From NCBI GenBank assembly GCA_016875135.1, contig VGSE01000003.1, forward strand, positions 1 to 40,862: a DNA stretch of 40,862 bases, in the 5' to 3' direction. Of the stretch, positions 17,908-26,291 are shown piece after piece (the stretch's first letter is position 1; each line of letters starts with the position of its first letter). Source of the stretch: Deltaproteobacteria bacterium (lineage in GTDB: Bacteria; Bdellovibrionota; FAC87; UBA2466). A model generated the notes under the pieces. That model saw only the letters and a list, made by a program, of their open reading frames with translations. It did no database searches and was not told where the DNA came from. The position numbers were made by a program, and so were the translations under genes.

Positions 17908-18799
17908 TTTCACCTTTTAACTCATCTGCTAGGCGCATCAAGTCTTCACGCGATGCGTAGCTAAGTTGAATGAGCCCTTTTGTCTCGTTTCCAATGATTT
18001 TTACCATTGTTCCGTAAACTCGCTTCAAATCGTCTTCTAAAGCTCGAATGTGAACACTTTCTGGGCGCTCCGCATTATTTGGCCCATTTGCGTTATCTCT
18101 TAATACCTCGTTTACTTTACGCTCCGTTTCTCGAACGGACAGCTTTTTTCTTACGATCAATTCTCGAACGGCTAATTGATCCTCTGCCTTCTCCAAAGAA
18201 AGAAGGGCTCGAGCATGACCCATCGTAATTTTTCCGGCTGTGATATCTTCGCGAATGACAGCAGGCAGCTTTAAAAGTCGCAAAGTGTTCGCGACAGTAG
18301 CCCGATTTTTTCCGACTCGTGTAGCAATGTCTTCTTGAGACAATTGAAACTCATCCATTAATTGCTGGTACGCAATGGCCTCTTCGATGCAATTAAGATC
18401 TTCTCTTTGAATGTTTTCGATAATAGCCATTTCCAAAGAGGCTTGATCTCCATCGATTTCTTTTACCACAACCGGAACCTGTTTTAATCCGGCGCGTTGA
18501 GCAGCTCGCCATCGACGCTCTCCAGCAATAAGTTCATATCGGCCGTCTTTTTGCCTAACGACCAGCGGTTGAATTATGCCATGAACCCGTACCGACTCGA
18601 CGAGCTCATCAAGCGCCTCTTTCTGAAAAATTTTTCTCGGCTGATAGGTGTTGGGAACTATTTTTTCTATGTCACAGAAGAATAAATCTTTCTTTAGCTG
18701 CACGCCGGGCAATGTCCCTTCAGGGCCTTGAGCCTCAGGGATCAAAGAAGCAAGACCCCTTCCAAGTGGTTTTTTTCTGTCGATATCAAGGGTTGCCAT
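17879..18799 (-). CDS. parB: Chromosome partitioning protein ParB
   Basis: ParB loads on parS and spreads as a CTP-dependent clamp. The 306-residue protein has the N-terminal tag KPLGRGLASLIPE, the box YQPRKIF, the CTP-binding motifs GERRWRAAQRAG and ENIQREDLN, a central helix-turn-helix (SQEDIATRVGKNRATVAN) for parS, and a C-terminal dimerisation region. Its start overlaps the parA stop by 14 bases and its end overlaps bactofilin. Three parS sites within about 4 kb upstream match its expected target. Confidence 0.97.
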   Translation of the reverse strand: MATLDIDRKKPLGRGLASLIPEAQGPEGTLPGVQLKKDLFFCDIEKIVPNTYQPRKIFQKEALDELVESVRVHGIIQPLVVRQKDGRYELIAGERRWRAAQRAGLKQVPVVVKEIDGDQASLEMAIIENIQREDLNCIEEAIAYQQLMDEFQLSQEDIATRVGKNRATVANTLRLLKLPAVIREDITAGKITMGHARALLSLEKAEDQLAVRELIVRKKLSVRETERKVNEVLRDNANGPNNAERPESVHIRALEDDLKRVYGTMVKIIGNETKGLIQLSYASREDLMRLADELKGENVPSPTGSI

Positions 18800-19706
18800 A
18801 TTCTACGCCTTTCTTTTCTGTTGGTCCGATGTCGTTTAAAACTTCAATTGGAATTTCAGGAAGCTCGTCTGAAATGACTTCTTCAGTTAAAATCTTGGTC
18901 TCGATTTTTTCAACCGCCTTATCCCCACCCTCAAGACGCCTTATAACCTCCTGCGCCAAATTCAAATAACTTTGGGAACCAGTCGAGCTAATATCGTAAA
19001 GAAGAACCGGCTTACCATGACTGGGACTTTCACTTAATTTCACATTTCTTGGAATGACCGTATCGAAAACGGTGCTCTTGAAATGACTTTTTACCTCTGT
19101 AACAACCTGTCGAGATAAATTATTTCTTGAATCGAACATCGTAAGAACGATACCTAACTGCTGAAGCTTTTTATTAAGCCCCTTACGAATAAGTTCTGCT
19201 GTGTGAAGGAACTGCCCGAGCCCCTCCATCGCATAGTACTCACACTGCAGGGGAATCAAATAATAATTTGCAGCTGTCAAAGCATTCAAAGTCAAAAGAC
19301 CTAAAGATGGTGGGCAATCGATAAAAATATAATCGAACTTAATCCCTTCAGATCTTTCCAACTCTTCGAACGCATTTTTTAGTCTTAGCTCTCTAGCGAT
19401 AGCCTGAACTAATTCAATTTCGGCTCCGCTAAGATTGTTGTCAGAAGGACAAACTTTTAAAAATTCAAGCCCTGTAGGATAGATCGCTTCTCGAATTGGC
19501 AGCTCATCAATAAGAACGTGATAAATGTTTTTATCGGGAAAAAGCGCCTTATCTAAACCTAAACCACTTGAGGCATTTCCTTGAGGATCCAGGTCAACCA
19601 ATAAAACTTTTTTTTCTGCCGCTGCTACGGATGCCGCGAGATTCACTGCTGTTGTGGTTTTCCCGACGCCACCCTTTTGATTTGCAATTGCTATGATATT
19701 TGCCAT
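18786..19706 (-). CDS. parA: Chromosome partitioning ATPase ParA (Soj type)
   Basis: A deviant-Walker ATPase that moves ParB-parS complexes along the nucleoid. NQKGGVGKTTTAVNLA (residues 9-24) contains the signature Lys and Walker A. DYIFIDCPPSLG is the Walker B region. The short N-terminus without a DNA-binding domain marks the chromosomal type. At 306 residues it has about 45 acidic residues beyond the usual end (after VIRRLEGG), a tail rich in Glu and Pro. The ATG lacks an obvious Shine-Dalgarno sequence. Confidence 0.96.
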   Translation of the reverse strand: MANIIAIANQKGGVGKTTTAVNLAASVAAAEKKVLLVDLDPQGNASSGLGLDKALFPDKNIYHVLIDELPIREAIYPTGLEFLKVCPSDNNLSGAEIELVQAIARELRLKNAFEELERSEGIKFDYIFIDCPPSLGLLTLNALTAANYYLIPLQCEYYAMEGLGQFLHTAELIRKGLNKKLQQLGIVLTMFDSRNNLSRQVVTEVKSHFKSTVFDTVIPRNVKLSESPSHGKPVLLYDISSTGSQSYLNLAQEVIRRLEGGDKAVEKIETKILTEEVISDELPEIPIEVLNDIGPTEKKGVEYGNP

Positions 19707-19920
19707 AAATTTTTTCGGATTAAAATTAGATTATGTGATTGATATTTCTATCATATTTTTTTTTAGTGTACAAAATTTTTTACAATAAAAATTTATTTCG
19801 CCCACTTGATTTTTGGGGCATTGAGCCATTTGAAGACAAGAAAGACTGTCAAGTGAGCCACCAAGAAAACTTCTATACCAGCTCCCTTTAAGTACTGTTC
19901 CACGTGGAACAAAAAACCGA
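19707..19920. other. parA upstream region with AT-rich leader and parS
   Basis: A 214-base gap between rsmG and parA. It is very AT-rich near parA (runs of A and T). It holds one of the paired parS sites at its right end. A TTGACA on the minus strand has no good -10 at 17 bases. No ORF is convincing; the 86-residue track entry here is a shadow. Confidence 0.5.
19896..19911. other. parS site 1
   Basis: TGTTCCACGTGGAACA is a perfect 16-base palindrome and differs from the Bacillus consensus TGTTTCACGTGAAACA by one base in each arm. It is the probable ParB loading site, in the gap ahead of parA. Confidence 0.9.
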
Positions 19921-20556
19921 CTATTTTGTTCCACGTGGAACGAAGTCAAAACTTTCGACTCTTCGGCCACCGCTCTCCATGGGAAGCTCATAGCAGAGCT
20001 CTCCGGTTTTTAAAAATTCCATCGGGGGATTTAAGGGTTCGCGACTTCCTCCCACATTAACTATGAGGGTACTTCCTTCTGTCATTCTTTTAGACATAAA
20101 CTTAAAAAGCTCGGGTGGCGGAAGAACCGCTCTTGCCAAAAACAATCCCTTTCGTTTTTCAGCAAGCATATCCCCCAAGAGAGTAAGGTTATCTATATTT
20201 AGGCTAGTAAGAACAGCCGAAAGAAATGTCTGCTTCTTAAGGCTGCGTTCAAATAATGTCACTTTAGCCTTTGGATATCGAATCGCGTAGACCACACCAG
20301 GAAAGCCGGCGCCAGTCCCAAGATCATAGACCTCTCTCTCTTTTCTTTTAGATTCTGCAAAGTCAGAGATAAAAATGCTGTCCATGTAGTGTGTAGCAAA
20401 CGATTTTTCGATACTCTTTTTCGAAACCAGCGCCATCCTCTCGTTCCAGTTTTTTAGCAGTGAAAAATGGCTCTCATAAAGTTCAAGTTCTCGGGGATCT
20501 AACTTTGAGAGGTTAGAGATACTCGGCGAGTGGGATAAAAACTTTTCCTTTAACAT
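19921..20556 (-). CDS. rsmG: 16S rRNA (guanine527-N7)-methyltransferase RsmG
   Basis: RsmG (GidB) uses SAM to methylate G527 of 16S rRNA. The SAM-binding motif DLGTGAGFPGVV lies at residues 78-89, preceded by the family's NERMALVSK and HYMDSI. ARAVLPPPELF corresponds to the catalytic-side ARA motif. Length of 211 residues is normal. The ATG lies inside the mnmG stop region (7-base overlap), so translation is probably coupled. The C-terminus is formed by a parS site. Confidence 0.94.
   Translation of the reverse strand: MLKEKFLSHSPSISNLSKLDPRELELYESHFSLLKNWNERMALVSKKSIEKSFATHYMDSIFISDFAESKRKEREVYDLGTGAGFPGVVYAIRYPKAKVTLFERSLKKQTFLSAVLTSLNIDNLTLLGDMLAEKRKGLFLARAVLPPPELFKFMSKRMTEGSTLIVNVGGSREPLNPPMEFLKTGELCYELPMESGGRRVESFDFVPRGTK
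19927..19942. other. parS site 2, overlapping the rsmG stop end
   Basis: TGTTCCACGTGGAACG repeats site 1 with one change in the final base. It lies 31 bases from site 1, about three helical turns, so both would face the same side of the DNA. It encodes the last residues of RsmG (FVPRGT). Confidence 0.85.
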
Positions 20557-22454
20557 GTTATTTCTGTGGCCGCGCTTTTTTGTCGAATGTGAAAGAGCAA
20601 TGCAGACATAGCTGCCGGAGTTACTCCCGAGATCTTTGCAGCATCCGCTAACGTTGTCGGTTTAAATTTCTCTAGTTTCTCTTTGATCTCAATTGAAAGG
20701 CCAGAAACGCTCCCGTACTTTAATTCAGAAGGAATCATCATCCCCTGTAGCTTTCTGAGGCGCTCAATTTCTTGCTGTTGCATGGCCACATAGCCTTCGT
20801 ATTTAACTTCAACCTCTATCGTTTCAGCCGTTGCTTGATTAAGACTGACTGGGGGTTGGATCTCAGAGATCTCTAACACTTCAGACAATGAAAGTTCAGG
20901 TCTTTTCACTAATGCATCTAATGACTGAGCCTGACTAATTGGGTTTAAGCCCTTGCTCTTAAAAAGTTCAGAAACCAAAGAAGTCGGTTTTACGAACGTT
21001 TTCTTTAAAAATACTTTAGTCTGTTCAATAGACGACATTCGTTCTTTTAAAATAACCTTCTGATCCTCACTTAACAATCCCAAGTCCCCAGCATAGCTAC
21101 TCAATCTTAAATCGGCATTGTCCTCTCTTAACGACAACCGATATTCCGCTCTAGAAGTAAACATTCTGTAGGGTTCATTAACCCCTAAAGTAGTAAGATC
21201 GTCTATCATCACTCCCAAGTAAGCTTCTGTTCGAGACAGTATGAAGGGCTTTCGAGTTTGGCTTCTTAACGCAGCATTAATTCCAGCAAGCATTCCCTGT
21301 GCGGCGGCCTCTTCGTATCCAGAGGTACCATTAACTTGTCCCGCCAAGAACAAACCGGTTATGCTTTTGGATTCGAGAGATGCTTTTAATTGACGAGGAT
21401 CAATACAGTCATATTCAACGGCATAGCCATACCTTGCGATCTTTACCTCCGCACATCCTGGAATCGCTTTAATAAAAAGCTCTTGAACATCGGCGGGTAA
21501 ACTGGTCGAGATTCCGTTTGGATAAATCCAATTAGAATCTAGCGCTTCGGGCTCAAAAAATAGCTGGTGTCTTGGTTTGTCGGGAAACTTTACCACTTTG
21601 TCTTCTATCGACGGACAATATCTAGGACCAATTCCTTTGATCTCGCCACTGTAGAGCGGGGATCGATGAAGATTGTTCCTAATCACATTATGTGTGTTCT
21701 CAGAAGTAAAGCTTAAGAAACAGGGAACTTGGGGAAGGGCAATAGCACTTTCCCAAAAACTAAATTTACTGGGAGGATCGTCACCTCTTTGCTCCTCCAT
21801 CTTCGAAAAATCGATACTCTCAGCAATTAACCGAGCGGGCGTTCCAGTTTTAAGTCTGAGCAAAGTAAAACCAAGCTCTTTCAAAGAGTCTGAAAGCCCT
21901 AGGGAGGGGGCTTCACCAAATCGGCCCCCCTCTGATCTATCAAACCCTGTGTGCATTATAGCTCTCATAAAGGTGCCGGCAGTAATCACCACGGCTTTAG
22001 CCCGAACCTCCTCTTTCACACCCAAGGCATCTTGAACTACAATTCCCAGAATCGCAGAGCCCTCGACGAGCAAACCCTTTACTTCACCATGAAACACTTC
22101 TAGGTTTTTGGTGGTCTTAATGATCTTTTGCATTCTTAGAGCGTATTGCTTTTTGTCAGCCTGACACCGAGAAGATTGGACCGCGCTTCCCTTTCGGGTA
22201 TTAAGGCGTTTGAATTGAATGCCTGTGAAGTCGGCATTTTTTCCCATCTCTCCGCCGAGCGCATCAATCTCTTTTACCAATTGACCTTTGCCCACCCCCC
22301 CAACAGAGGGATTACAGGACATCTCGGCAATTTTGTCAGGGTTCATACTCACAAGAAGGGTAGAACTCCCCATACGAGCGGCCGATAGGGCGGCTTCGCA
22401 ACCAGCATGGCCTCCACCGATGACAATGACATCAAAATGTTTCACGTGGAACAT
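20550..22454 (-). CDS. mnmG: tRNA uridine-34 carboxymethylaminomethyl modification enzyme MnmG
   Basis: MnmG (GidA) works with MnmE to install the cmnm5 group on U34 of certain tRNAs, using FAD, NADH and methylenetetrahydrofolate or glycine. The FAD motif VIVIGGGHAGCEAA and the signatures CNPSVGGVGKGQLVKEID and LKTGTPARL are clear. The ORF track starts at a TTG (22472) inside mnmE; the ATG at 22454 gives 634 residues, lies 2 bases after the mnmE stop, and has GGAAAG about 5 bases upstream. The first residues MFHVKH are encoded by a parS site. The C-terminal helical domain (TRAAKISGVTPAAMSALL-like, here DAAKISGVTPAAMS) is intact. Confidence 0.96.
   Translation of the reverse strand: MFHVKHFDVIVIGGGHAGCEAALSAARMGSSTLLVSMNPDKIAEMSCNPSVGGVGKGQLVKEIDALGGEMGKNADFTGIQFKRLNTRKGSAVQSSRCQADKKQYALRMQKIIKTTKNLEVFHGEVKGLLVEGSAILGIVVQDALGVKEEVRAKAVVITAGTFMRAIMHTGFDRSEGGRFGEAPSLGLSDSLKELGFTLLRLKTGTPARLIAESIDFSKMEEQRGDDPPSKFSFWESAIALPQVPCFLSFTSENTHNVIRNNLHRSPLYSGEIKGIGPRYCPSIEDKVVKFPDKPRHQLFFEPEALDSNWIYPNGISTSLPADVQELFIKAIPGCAEVKIARYGYAVEYDCIDPRQLKASLESKSITGLFLAGQVNGTSGYEEAAAQGMLAGINAALRSQTRKPFILSRTEAYLGVMIDDLTTLGVNEPYRMFTSRAEYRLSLREDNADLRLSSYAGDLGLLSEDQKVILKERMSSIEQTKVFLKKTFVKPTSLVSELFKSKGLNPISQAQSLDALVKRPELSLSEVLEISEIQPPVSLNQATAETIEVEVKYEGYVAMQQQEIERLRKLQGMMIPSELKYGSVSGLSIEIKEKLEKFKPTTLADAAKISGVTPAAMSALLFHIRQKSAATEITC
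22438..22453. other. parS site 3, inside the mnmG start
   Basis: On the minus strand this reads TGTTCCACGTGAAACA, which is the Bacillus-type parS exactly. It spans codons for FHVKH at the MnmG N-terminus and is about 2.5 kb from the paired sites near parA. Confidence 0.9.
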
Positions 22455-22456
22455 TT

Positions 22457-23821
22457 TTACTTTCCGATACAAAAATCACTAAAAATTCTGCCTAAAACCT
22501 CATCAACTTCGACTTTCCCTACCACATTTTCCAGCTTAACCATAACTTTTCGGTTGGTTTCCGCAAGAATCTCTGGAGGGATTCCCATAGACACTTGAGA
22601 TTTCAGTACTTTTAGGGTTTCTGTTACCCCTTCTAGCCTAGCTGATTGAATAGCGGTTGGAGTGGGTCCCATGTGAGAAAGTCGTAAAGCTTCCACCTGA
22701 TTTTCCAGCGCTAGCCAAAAGGGTTCAATCCCCTTATCGCCTAAAACCGAACCCTGAACCGTAATTGAACTAAGTTCTTTAGGCTCTTGGCTCCAATCTG
22801 AACGGTCTTTTTTGTTCCAAAAGATAAGATGGGGGCTCGACTCAAACTTCTTCAGAAGAAGCCTTTCATCTTCTGTGATGCCTTGCGTCCCATCGACAAC
22901 CAAAATCCAAATCGAAGCGCTGGACAAAAACGCAGCACCCAACTCGATACCCTGTTTCTCAATTTCATTTGGAGTTGAACGAATTCCAGCGGTATCGGCT
23001 ATCATCCATGGTGACCCCAAAATTTCTATCTGTTCTTCGATGACGTCTCTAGTAGTTCCAGCTTCAGCAGAAACAATGGCACGGTAACGTCCCAACATGG
23101 AATTAAAAAGTGAAGACTTTCCAGCGTTGGGCCGCCCTACCAAAGCAATTTTTGGGAGCGCTTTCGAGCTTTTAAATCGTGAATACCTTTGAGTAACCTC
23201 TGAACACTCATGAATAAGCTTGTCAATTTGTTGTTCTGCTTGCTCAGAAACCGCCGAGTACTCTTCGGCAAAATCGACGGCCGTATCTAGAACCGCTTGA
23301 AGCTTGATCATCTGCGCTCTTAGATCGTTTACCTTTCTCTCAAGCCCGCCATCCCGCCTAGAGTAAACAGCCTCTAAATCCACAGAGTGAACGGCTTTAA
23401 ATAAGTCGGCTAGATTTTCAAGATCGGCCGGGGTTTGCTTTCCATTAAGTAAACTCCGATAAGAAAACTCTCCTCTTTCGGCAGGCCGCGCCCCCAAAAA
23501 TAAGAGTTCTTTTTCAAGAGCCCTAATGATTGCTACCGATCCATGGCAATGAAATTCAATGGTGTCATCGCCTGAGTGGGAGTTCGGTCCCACAAAAGAA
23601 AGCGCCACAATGTCATCTATTTTTTTTCCGTCAACGCAGTGAAGATCTCCAAACCAAATGTTTCGAGTTTTAGAGAATGGTTCCCTGCTCGGAACAAAAA
23701 GTTTATCAGCAATTGAAAAAGCCTCAGGTCCGGATAGTTTTAGCACAGCAACTGCGGTAGGTAATGTCCCCGTGGTTAACGCAAATATTGTGTCCTCTAA
23801 ACTTAAGTTCTTTCGCAACAT
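22457..23821 (-). CDS. mnmE: tRNA modification GTPase MnmE
   Basis: MnmE is a dimeric, potassium-activated GTPase and the partner of MnmG. The order is an N-terminal tetrahydrofolate-binding domain (FALTTGTLPTAVAVLKLSG, then residues to about 120), a helical domain, an inserted G domain with G1 GRPNAGKSSLFN and G3 DTAG, and the terminal FCIGK that carries the catalytic Cys. Length of 454 residues is normal. The G4 motif is NKKD. The ATG lies 2 bases after the yidC stop (TAATTATG). In many genomes a jag/khpB gene stands between yidC and mnmE; it is absent here. Confidence 0.97.
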   Translation of the reverse strand: MLRKNLSLEDTIFALTTGTLPTAVAVLKLSGPEAFSIADKLFVPSREPFSKTRNIWFGDLHCVDGKKIDDIVALSFVGPNSHSGDDTIEFHCHGSVAIIRALEKELLFLGARPAERGEFSYRSLLNGKQTPADLENLADLFKAVHSVDLEAVYSRRDGGLERKVNDLRAQMIKLQAVLDTAVDFAEEYSAVSEQAEQQIDKLIHECSEVTQRYSRFKSSKALPKIALVGRPNAGKSSLFNSMLGRYRAIVSAEAGTTRDVIEEQIEILGSPWMIADTAGIRSTPNEIEKQGIELGAAFLSSASIWILVVDGTQGITEDERLLLKKFESSPHLIFWNKKDRSDWSQEPKELSSITVQGSVLGDKGIEPFWLALENQVEALRLSHMGPTPTAIQSARLEGVTETLKVLKSQVSMGIPPEILAETNRKVMVKLENVVGKVEVDEVLGRIFSDFCIGK

Positions 23822-23823
23822 AA

Positions 23824-25443
23824 TTACGACGGTTGCGGAACGACTCCCTGCTTATCTTTCATGGAAACTTGCTGAATAACTCCTAAGATCGTGCTTACGA
23901 AAATATAAAGCGTTAATCCGGAAGGTAAGTTAATCATCATGAAGGTAAAAATAACCGGCATAAAATACATCATCTTCTGCTGAGTAGGATCCATACCAGC
24001 GCTCGGAGTCATTTTCTGTTGCAAGAACATCGCAATCCCCATGAGAACGGGATAGATGTAAAATGGATCTTTTGTCGACAGATCGTGTATCCAACCAAAA
24101 AATGGAGCATGAAATAACTCAATCGAGTTTCCTAAAACCGCGTACAAAGCGATGAAGACCGGCAATTGAATCAACATTGGAAAACAGCCTCCAGCCGGAT
24201 TTACTTTGTGCGTTTTGAATAGGGCCATTTGCTCTTCATTAAGCTTTTTTTGATCGTCTTTATATTTTTCTTTAAGTTCCGCAATTTTGGGCTGAAGTTT
24301 TTGCATTGCTTTCATCGACTTCATACTCTTTTGGGTCAAGGGATAAAATAAAACCCTTACCAAAATCGTCAAAAGAATAATTGCCACACCATAGTTATGA
24401 ATAAATTTATAGAAAAATCTCAGTAACTCTAAAAGCGGATAGGCAAAAACTGTAAACGTGCCGTAATCGATGAGTTGTTTTAACCCGGGACTTTTACTAA
24501 GCTCTTTGTAATCCTTCGGCCCCAAATAAAATTTAAACGAAAACTGAATCTCTTTTTGGCCTTCTTTTAAAACAATCGGATATCGAAGATAGGCTCCATT
24601 AAAACTTTCGGTTTTTTTGATAACAACATCCGGATTGATCTGTTGTGTTTGATTAATCACAACACTTGAGAAATATCTGTTTCCGAAAGCCAGCCATTCT
24701 GTATGTCCCTGATGCGCCACATCATTTTCGCTCCGTATCTTGTCTAGTGTTATCCTCTTAATTTCATCATTTTGATAATAAACCGCTTCCCATGACTTTA
24801 AAGGCTCCTGTGCATCAAAAGTCTCTGCGTCATGGGTCCCTACAGGTATGAGTAAATTGCCCCATTCCTTTTTGTTGTTCTTCAAGAAAGTCAGTTTAAA
24901 ATTAACGTCTATAAAGTTGGACTCTGGAGAAAAGCGATACTCTTTTACTAAAACAGCTTCTTTCGTTTTTTTAGAAAAAGAAAATAAATTGCCCTCTTGT
25001 TTGGCCTCAAACAATCCCCTCGAAAAACCACCCAATTGATTGTCTGAAAATAACGCTGCTGTTGTTAGTGAGCTCCTCTCAGGCGATACAAGCGTTACTA
25101 AAGGAGATTTATTATCGATAGTTTCGTGGTACTTAGGCAGTTTCGCCGACATCAGCTTTCCGCCGACCGCAGAAAAAACAACGCTTAGGGAGGAAGAAGT
25201 AAACTCGCTGGAAGCCACTTGCGGAACCGGACTAAACTCAGAAACAAACCCGGACGAACTCTGCGAATTTCCAGCCAAAGAACTATTTACTTGAGCCCCT
25301 TTAGGGTTAGATTCTGAAGTTTGAGCTGCATTGGTAACCGCACTCTTTGGATTCTGTTCAACGGGAACTGGAGCAAACCATCGAAGCCAGCCAAACCAAA
25401 TCAACAACATTAAGGCGACAGCTAACCAAGTCCGCGATGCCAT
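23824..25443 (-). CDS. yidC: Membrane protein insertase YidC
   Basis: YidC inserts and folds inner-membrane proteins, alone or with SecYEG. The 539-residue protein has the Gram-negative layout: TM1 (WLAVALMLLIWFGWLRWF), a Ser/Asn-rich linker, a large periplasmic beta domain (about residues 75-330), then the conserved core from YGVAIILLTILVRVLFYPL onward with the hydrophilic-groove Arg in TM2, a cytoplasmic coiled-coil hairpin (MQKLQPKIAELKEKYKDD), and further membrane helices. GAGG lies about 7 bases before the ATG. It sits in the usual yidD-yidC-mnmE order. Confidence 0.97.
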   Translation of the reverse strand: MASRTWLAVALMLLIWFGWLRWFAPVPVEQNPKSAVTNAAQTSESNPKGAQVNSSLAGNSQSSSGFVSEFSPVPQVASSEFTSSSLSVVFSAVGGKLMSAKLPKYHETIDNKSPLVTLVSPERSSLTTAALFSDNQLGGFSRGLFEAKQEGNLFSFSKKTKEAVLVKEYRFSPESNFIDVNFKLTFLKNNKKEWGNLLIPVGTHDAETFDAQEPLKSWEAVYYQNDEIKRITLDKIRSENDVAHQGHTEWLAFGNRYFSSVVINQTQQINPDVVIKKTESFNGAYLRYPIVLKEGQKEIQFSFKFYLGPKDYKELSKSPGLKQLIDYGTFTVFAYPLLELLRFFYKFIHNYGVAIILLTILVRVLFYPLTQKSMKSMKAMQKLQPKIAELKEKYKDDQKKLNEEQMALFKTHKVNPAGGCFPMLIQLPVFIALYAVLGNSIELFHAPFFGWIHDLSTKDPFYIYPVLMGIAMFLQQKMTPSAGMDPTQQKMMYFMPVIFTFMMINLPSGLTLYIFVSTILGVIQQVSMKDKQGVVPQPS

Positions 25444-25452
25444 AAATAACCT

Positions 25453-25683
25453 CTACCTTTCACCTATCGAATCATAACCAGATCCACCCCCAGGGCGGCA
25501 CTTAAACACTCGCTTCAATCCCAAGTAGGTTCCTTCTAGCAATCCTTTTTTCTTAATAGCCCCCGCAAAATAGTGAGAGCAGGTGGGCTCAAACCTACAA
25601 CAGCCACCAAAAGCAAAGAACTGATGAATACCTCTTGCAAAAAAAACAACCAAATCCGGCCAGCTTTTTAAGATCTTACTCAT
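25453..25683 (-). CDS. yidD: Membrane protein insertion efficiency factor YidD
   Basis: A 76-residue member of the YidD family that assists YidC-dependent insertion. The family core GGCCRFEPTCSHYF, with its cysteines, and the terminal KCRPGGGSGYD pattern are present. The amphipathic N-terminus is expected to lie on the inner face of the membrane. The start overlaps the end of rnpA by 8 bases, and the stop is 9 bases from the yidC ATG. Confidence 0.95.
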   Translation of the reverse strand: MSKILKSWPDLVVFFARGIHQFFAFGGCCRFEPTCSHYFAGAIKKKGLLEGTYLGLKRVFKCRPGGGSGYDSIGER

Positions 25684-26059
25684 CTGCCTTAGCTCCTTTT
25701 AGATACCCCTCAAAAGCCTCAAATTGTTGGCTTACAACAATATAGTCTAATGATTTCCAGTGCTTGGAAAGGCCGGCACTCCCCAAAACATTCAGATCTA
25801 TTTGTAGAAAGTTTTCCGCTCTTCTTCTAAAAACCTCCCGAAGGAGCCGCTTTATTCGGTTTCTAGCAACAGCTGAGCTTAACACTTTCTTCGACAACGA
25901 TATTCCCAATCTTCCTTTGCCCTGTTTAGTAAAAACAAAGCAAAAAAGATCGGTCTTAAATCGCTTAAATTTCGAGAACTGGAAATCTTTTTTCTTTTTT
26001 AATCTAAGCTGTTTAGCCAACTTTTGGCTCTGCGTCTCTCGTTGGTCTTGGGTCTTCAA
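25676..26059 (-). CDS. rnpA: Ribonuclease P protein component
   Basis: The protein subunit of RNase P, which with the M1-type RNA trims tRNA 5' leaders. The RNR motif is clear in ARNRIKRLLREVFRR, and KQGKGRLGISLSKKV is the preceding strand. The ORF track begins at a TTG (26059), 10 bases after the rpmH stop, with no good Shine-Dalgarno sequence; the conserved part begins only at LRLKKKKDFQF (near residue 18), so an internal TTG at codon 14 is an alternative. Length of 127 residues is at the upper end of normal. It shares 8 bases with yidD. Confidence 0.93.
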   Translation of the reverse strand: MKTQDQRETQSQKLAKQLRLKKKKDFQFSKFKRFKTDLFCFVFTKQGKGRLGISLSKKVLSSAVARNRIKRLLREVFRRRAENFLQIDLNVLGSAGLSKHWKSLDYIVVSQQFEAFEGYLKGAKADE

Positions 26060-26069
26060 AACAAAAGTC

Positions 26070-26219
26070 TTATTTTCCAGAAATAGTCGCTACAAGTTTT
26101 TTACGTCCCTTACGGCGACGCCTAGCTAGAAGAAGTCTTCCATCTTTACGGCTCATTCGCTTGAGCCAACCATGAGTTCGCTTTCTTTTTATCCGACTAG
26201 GTTGATATGTTCTTTTCAC
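26070..26219 (-). CDS. rpmH: Large ribosomal subunit protein bL34
   Basis: This gene is too short for the ORF track; I translated it directly. The 49-residue product begins [18 protein letters not shown] with a GTG start, and continues with the Arg/Lys-rich [11 protein letters not shown], the signature of bL34. AGGGG lies about 7 bases before the GTG. It is the first gene of the rpmH-rnpA-yidD-yidC run and has a strong promoter 40-70 bases upstream. Confidence 0.96.
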   Translation of the reverse strand: MKRTYQPSRIKRKRTHGWLKRMSRKDGRLLLARRRRKGRKKLVATISGK

Positions 26220-26262
26220 TTTAAACCCCTACTTAAGTTTATACGTACGTTTAAACCGGAGC

Positions 26263-26291
26263 ATATTATGGGTTCCTGCCTCCCGTGTCAA
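26263..26291 (-). promoter_or_regulatory. Promoter of rpmH operon
   Basis: On the minus strand TTGACA (26286-26291) is followed after exactly 17 bases by TAATAT (26263-26268). This is a near-consensus sigma70-type promoter. Start of transcription near 26256 would give a leader of about 37 bases. Two more TTGACA hexamers lie farther upstream with poorer -10 partners. Confidence 0.75.

Noticed and set aside
17900-17915. TGGAACATTTTCACC near the bactofilin start as a fourth parS
   Set aside because: It lacks the central CACGTG and is not palindromic; it is a chance resemblance.
19731-19991. 86-residue minus-strand ORF upstream of parA
   Set aside because: It overlaps the end of rsmG in another frame and the two parS sites, and ends in low-complexity AT-rich sequence.
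22455-22472. TTG start of mnmG at 22472
   Set aside because: It lies inside mnmE; the ATG at 22454 follows the mnmE stop and has GGAAAG upstream.
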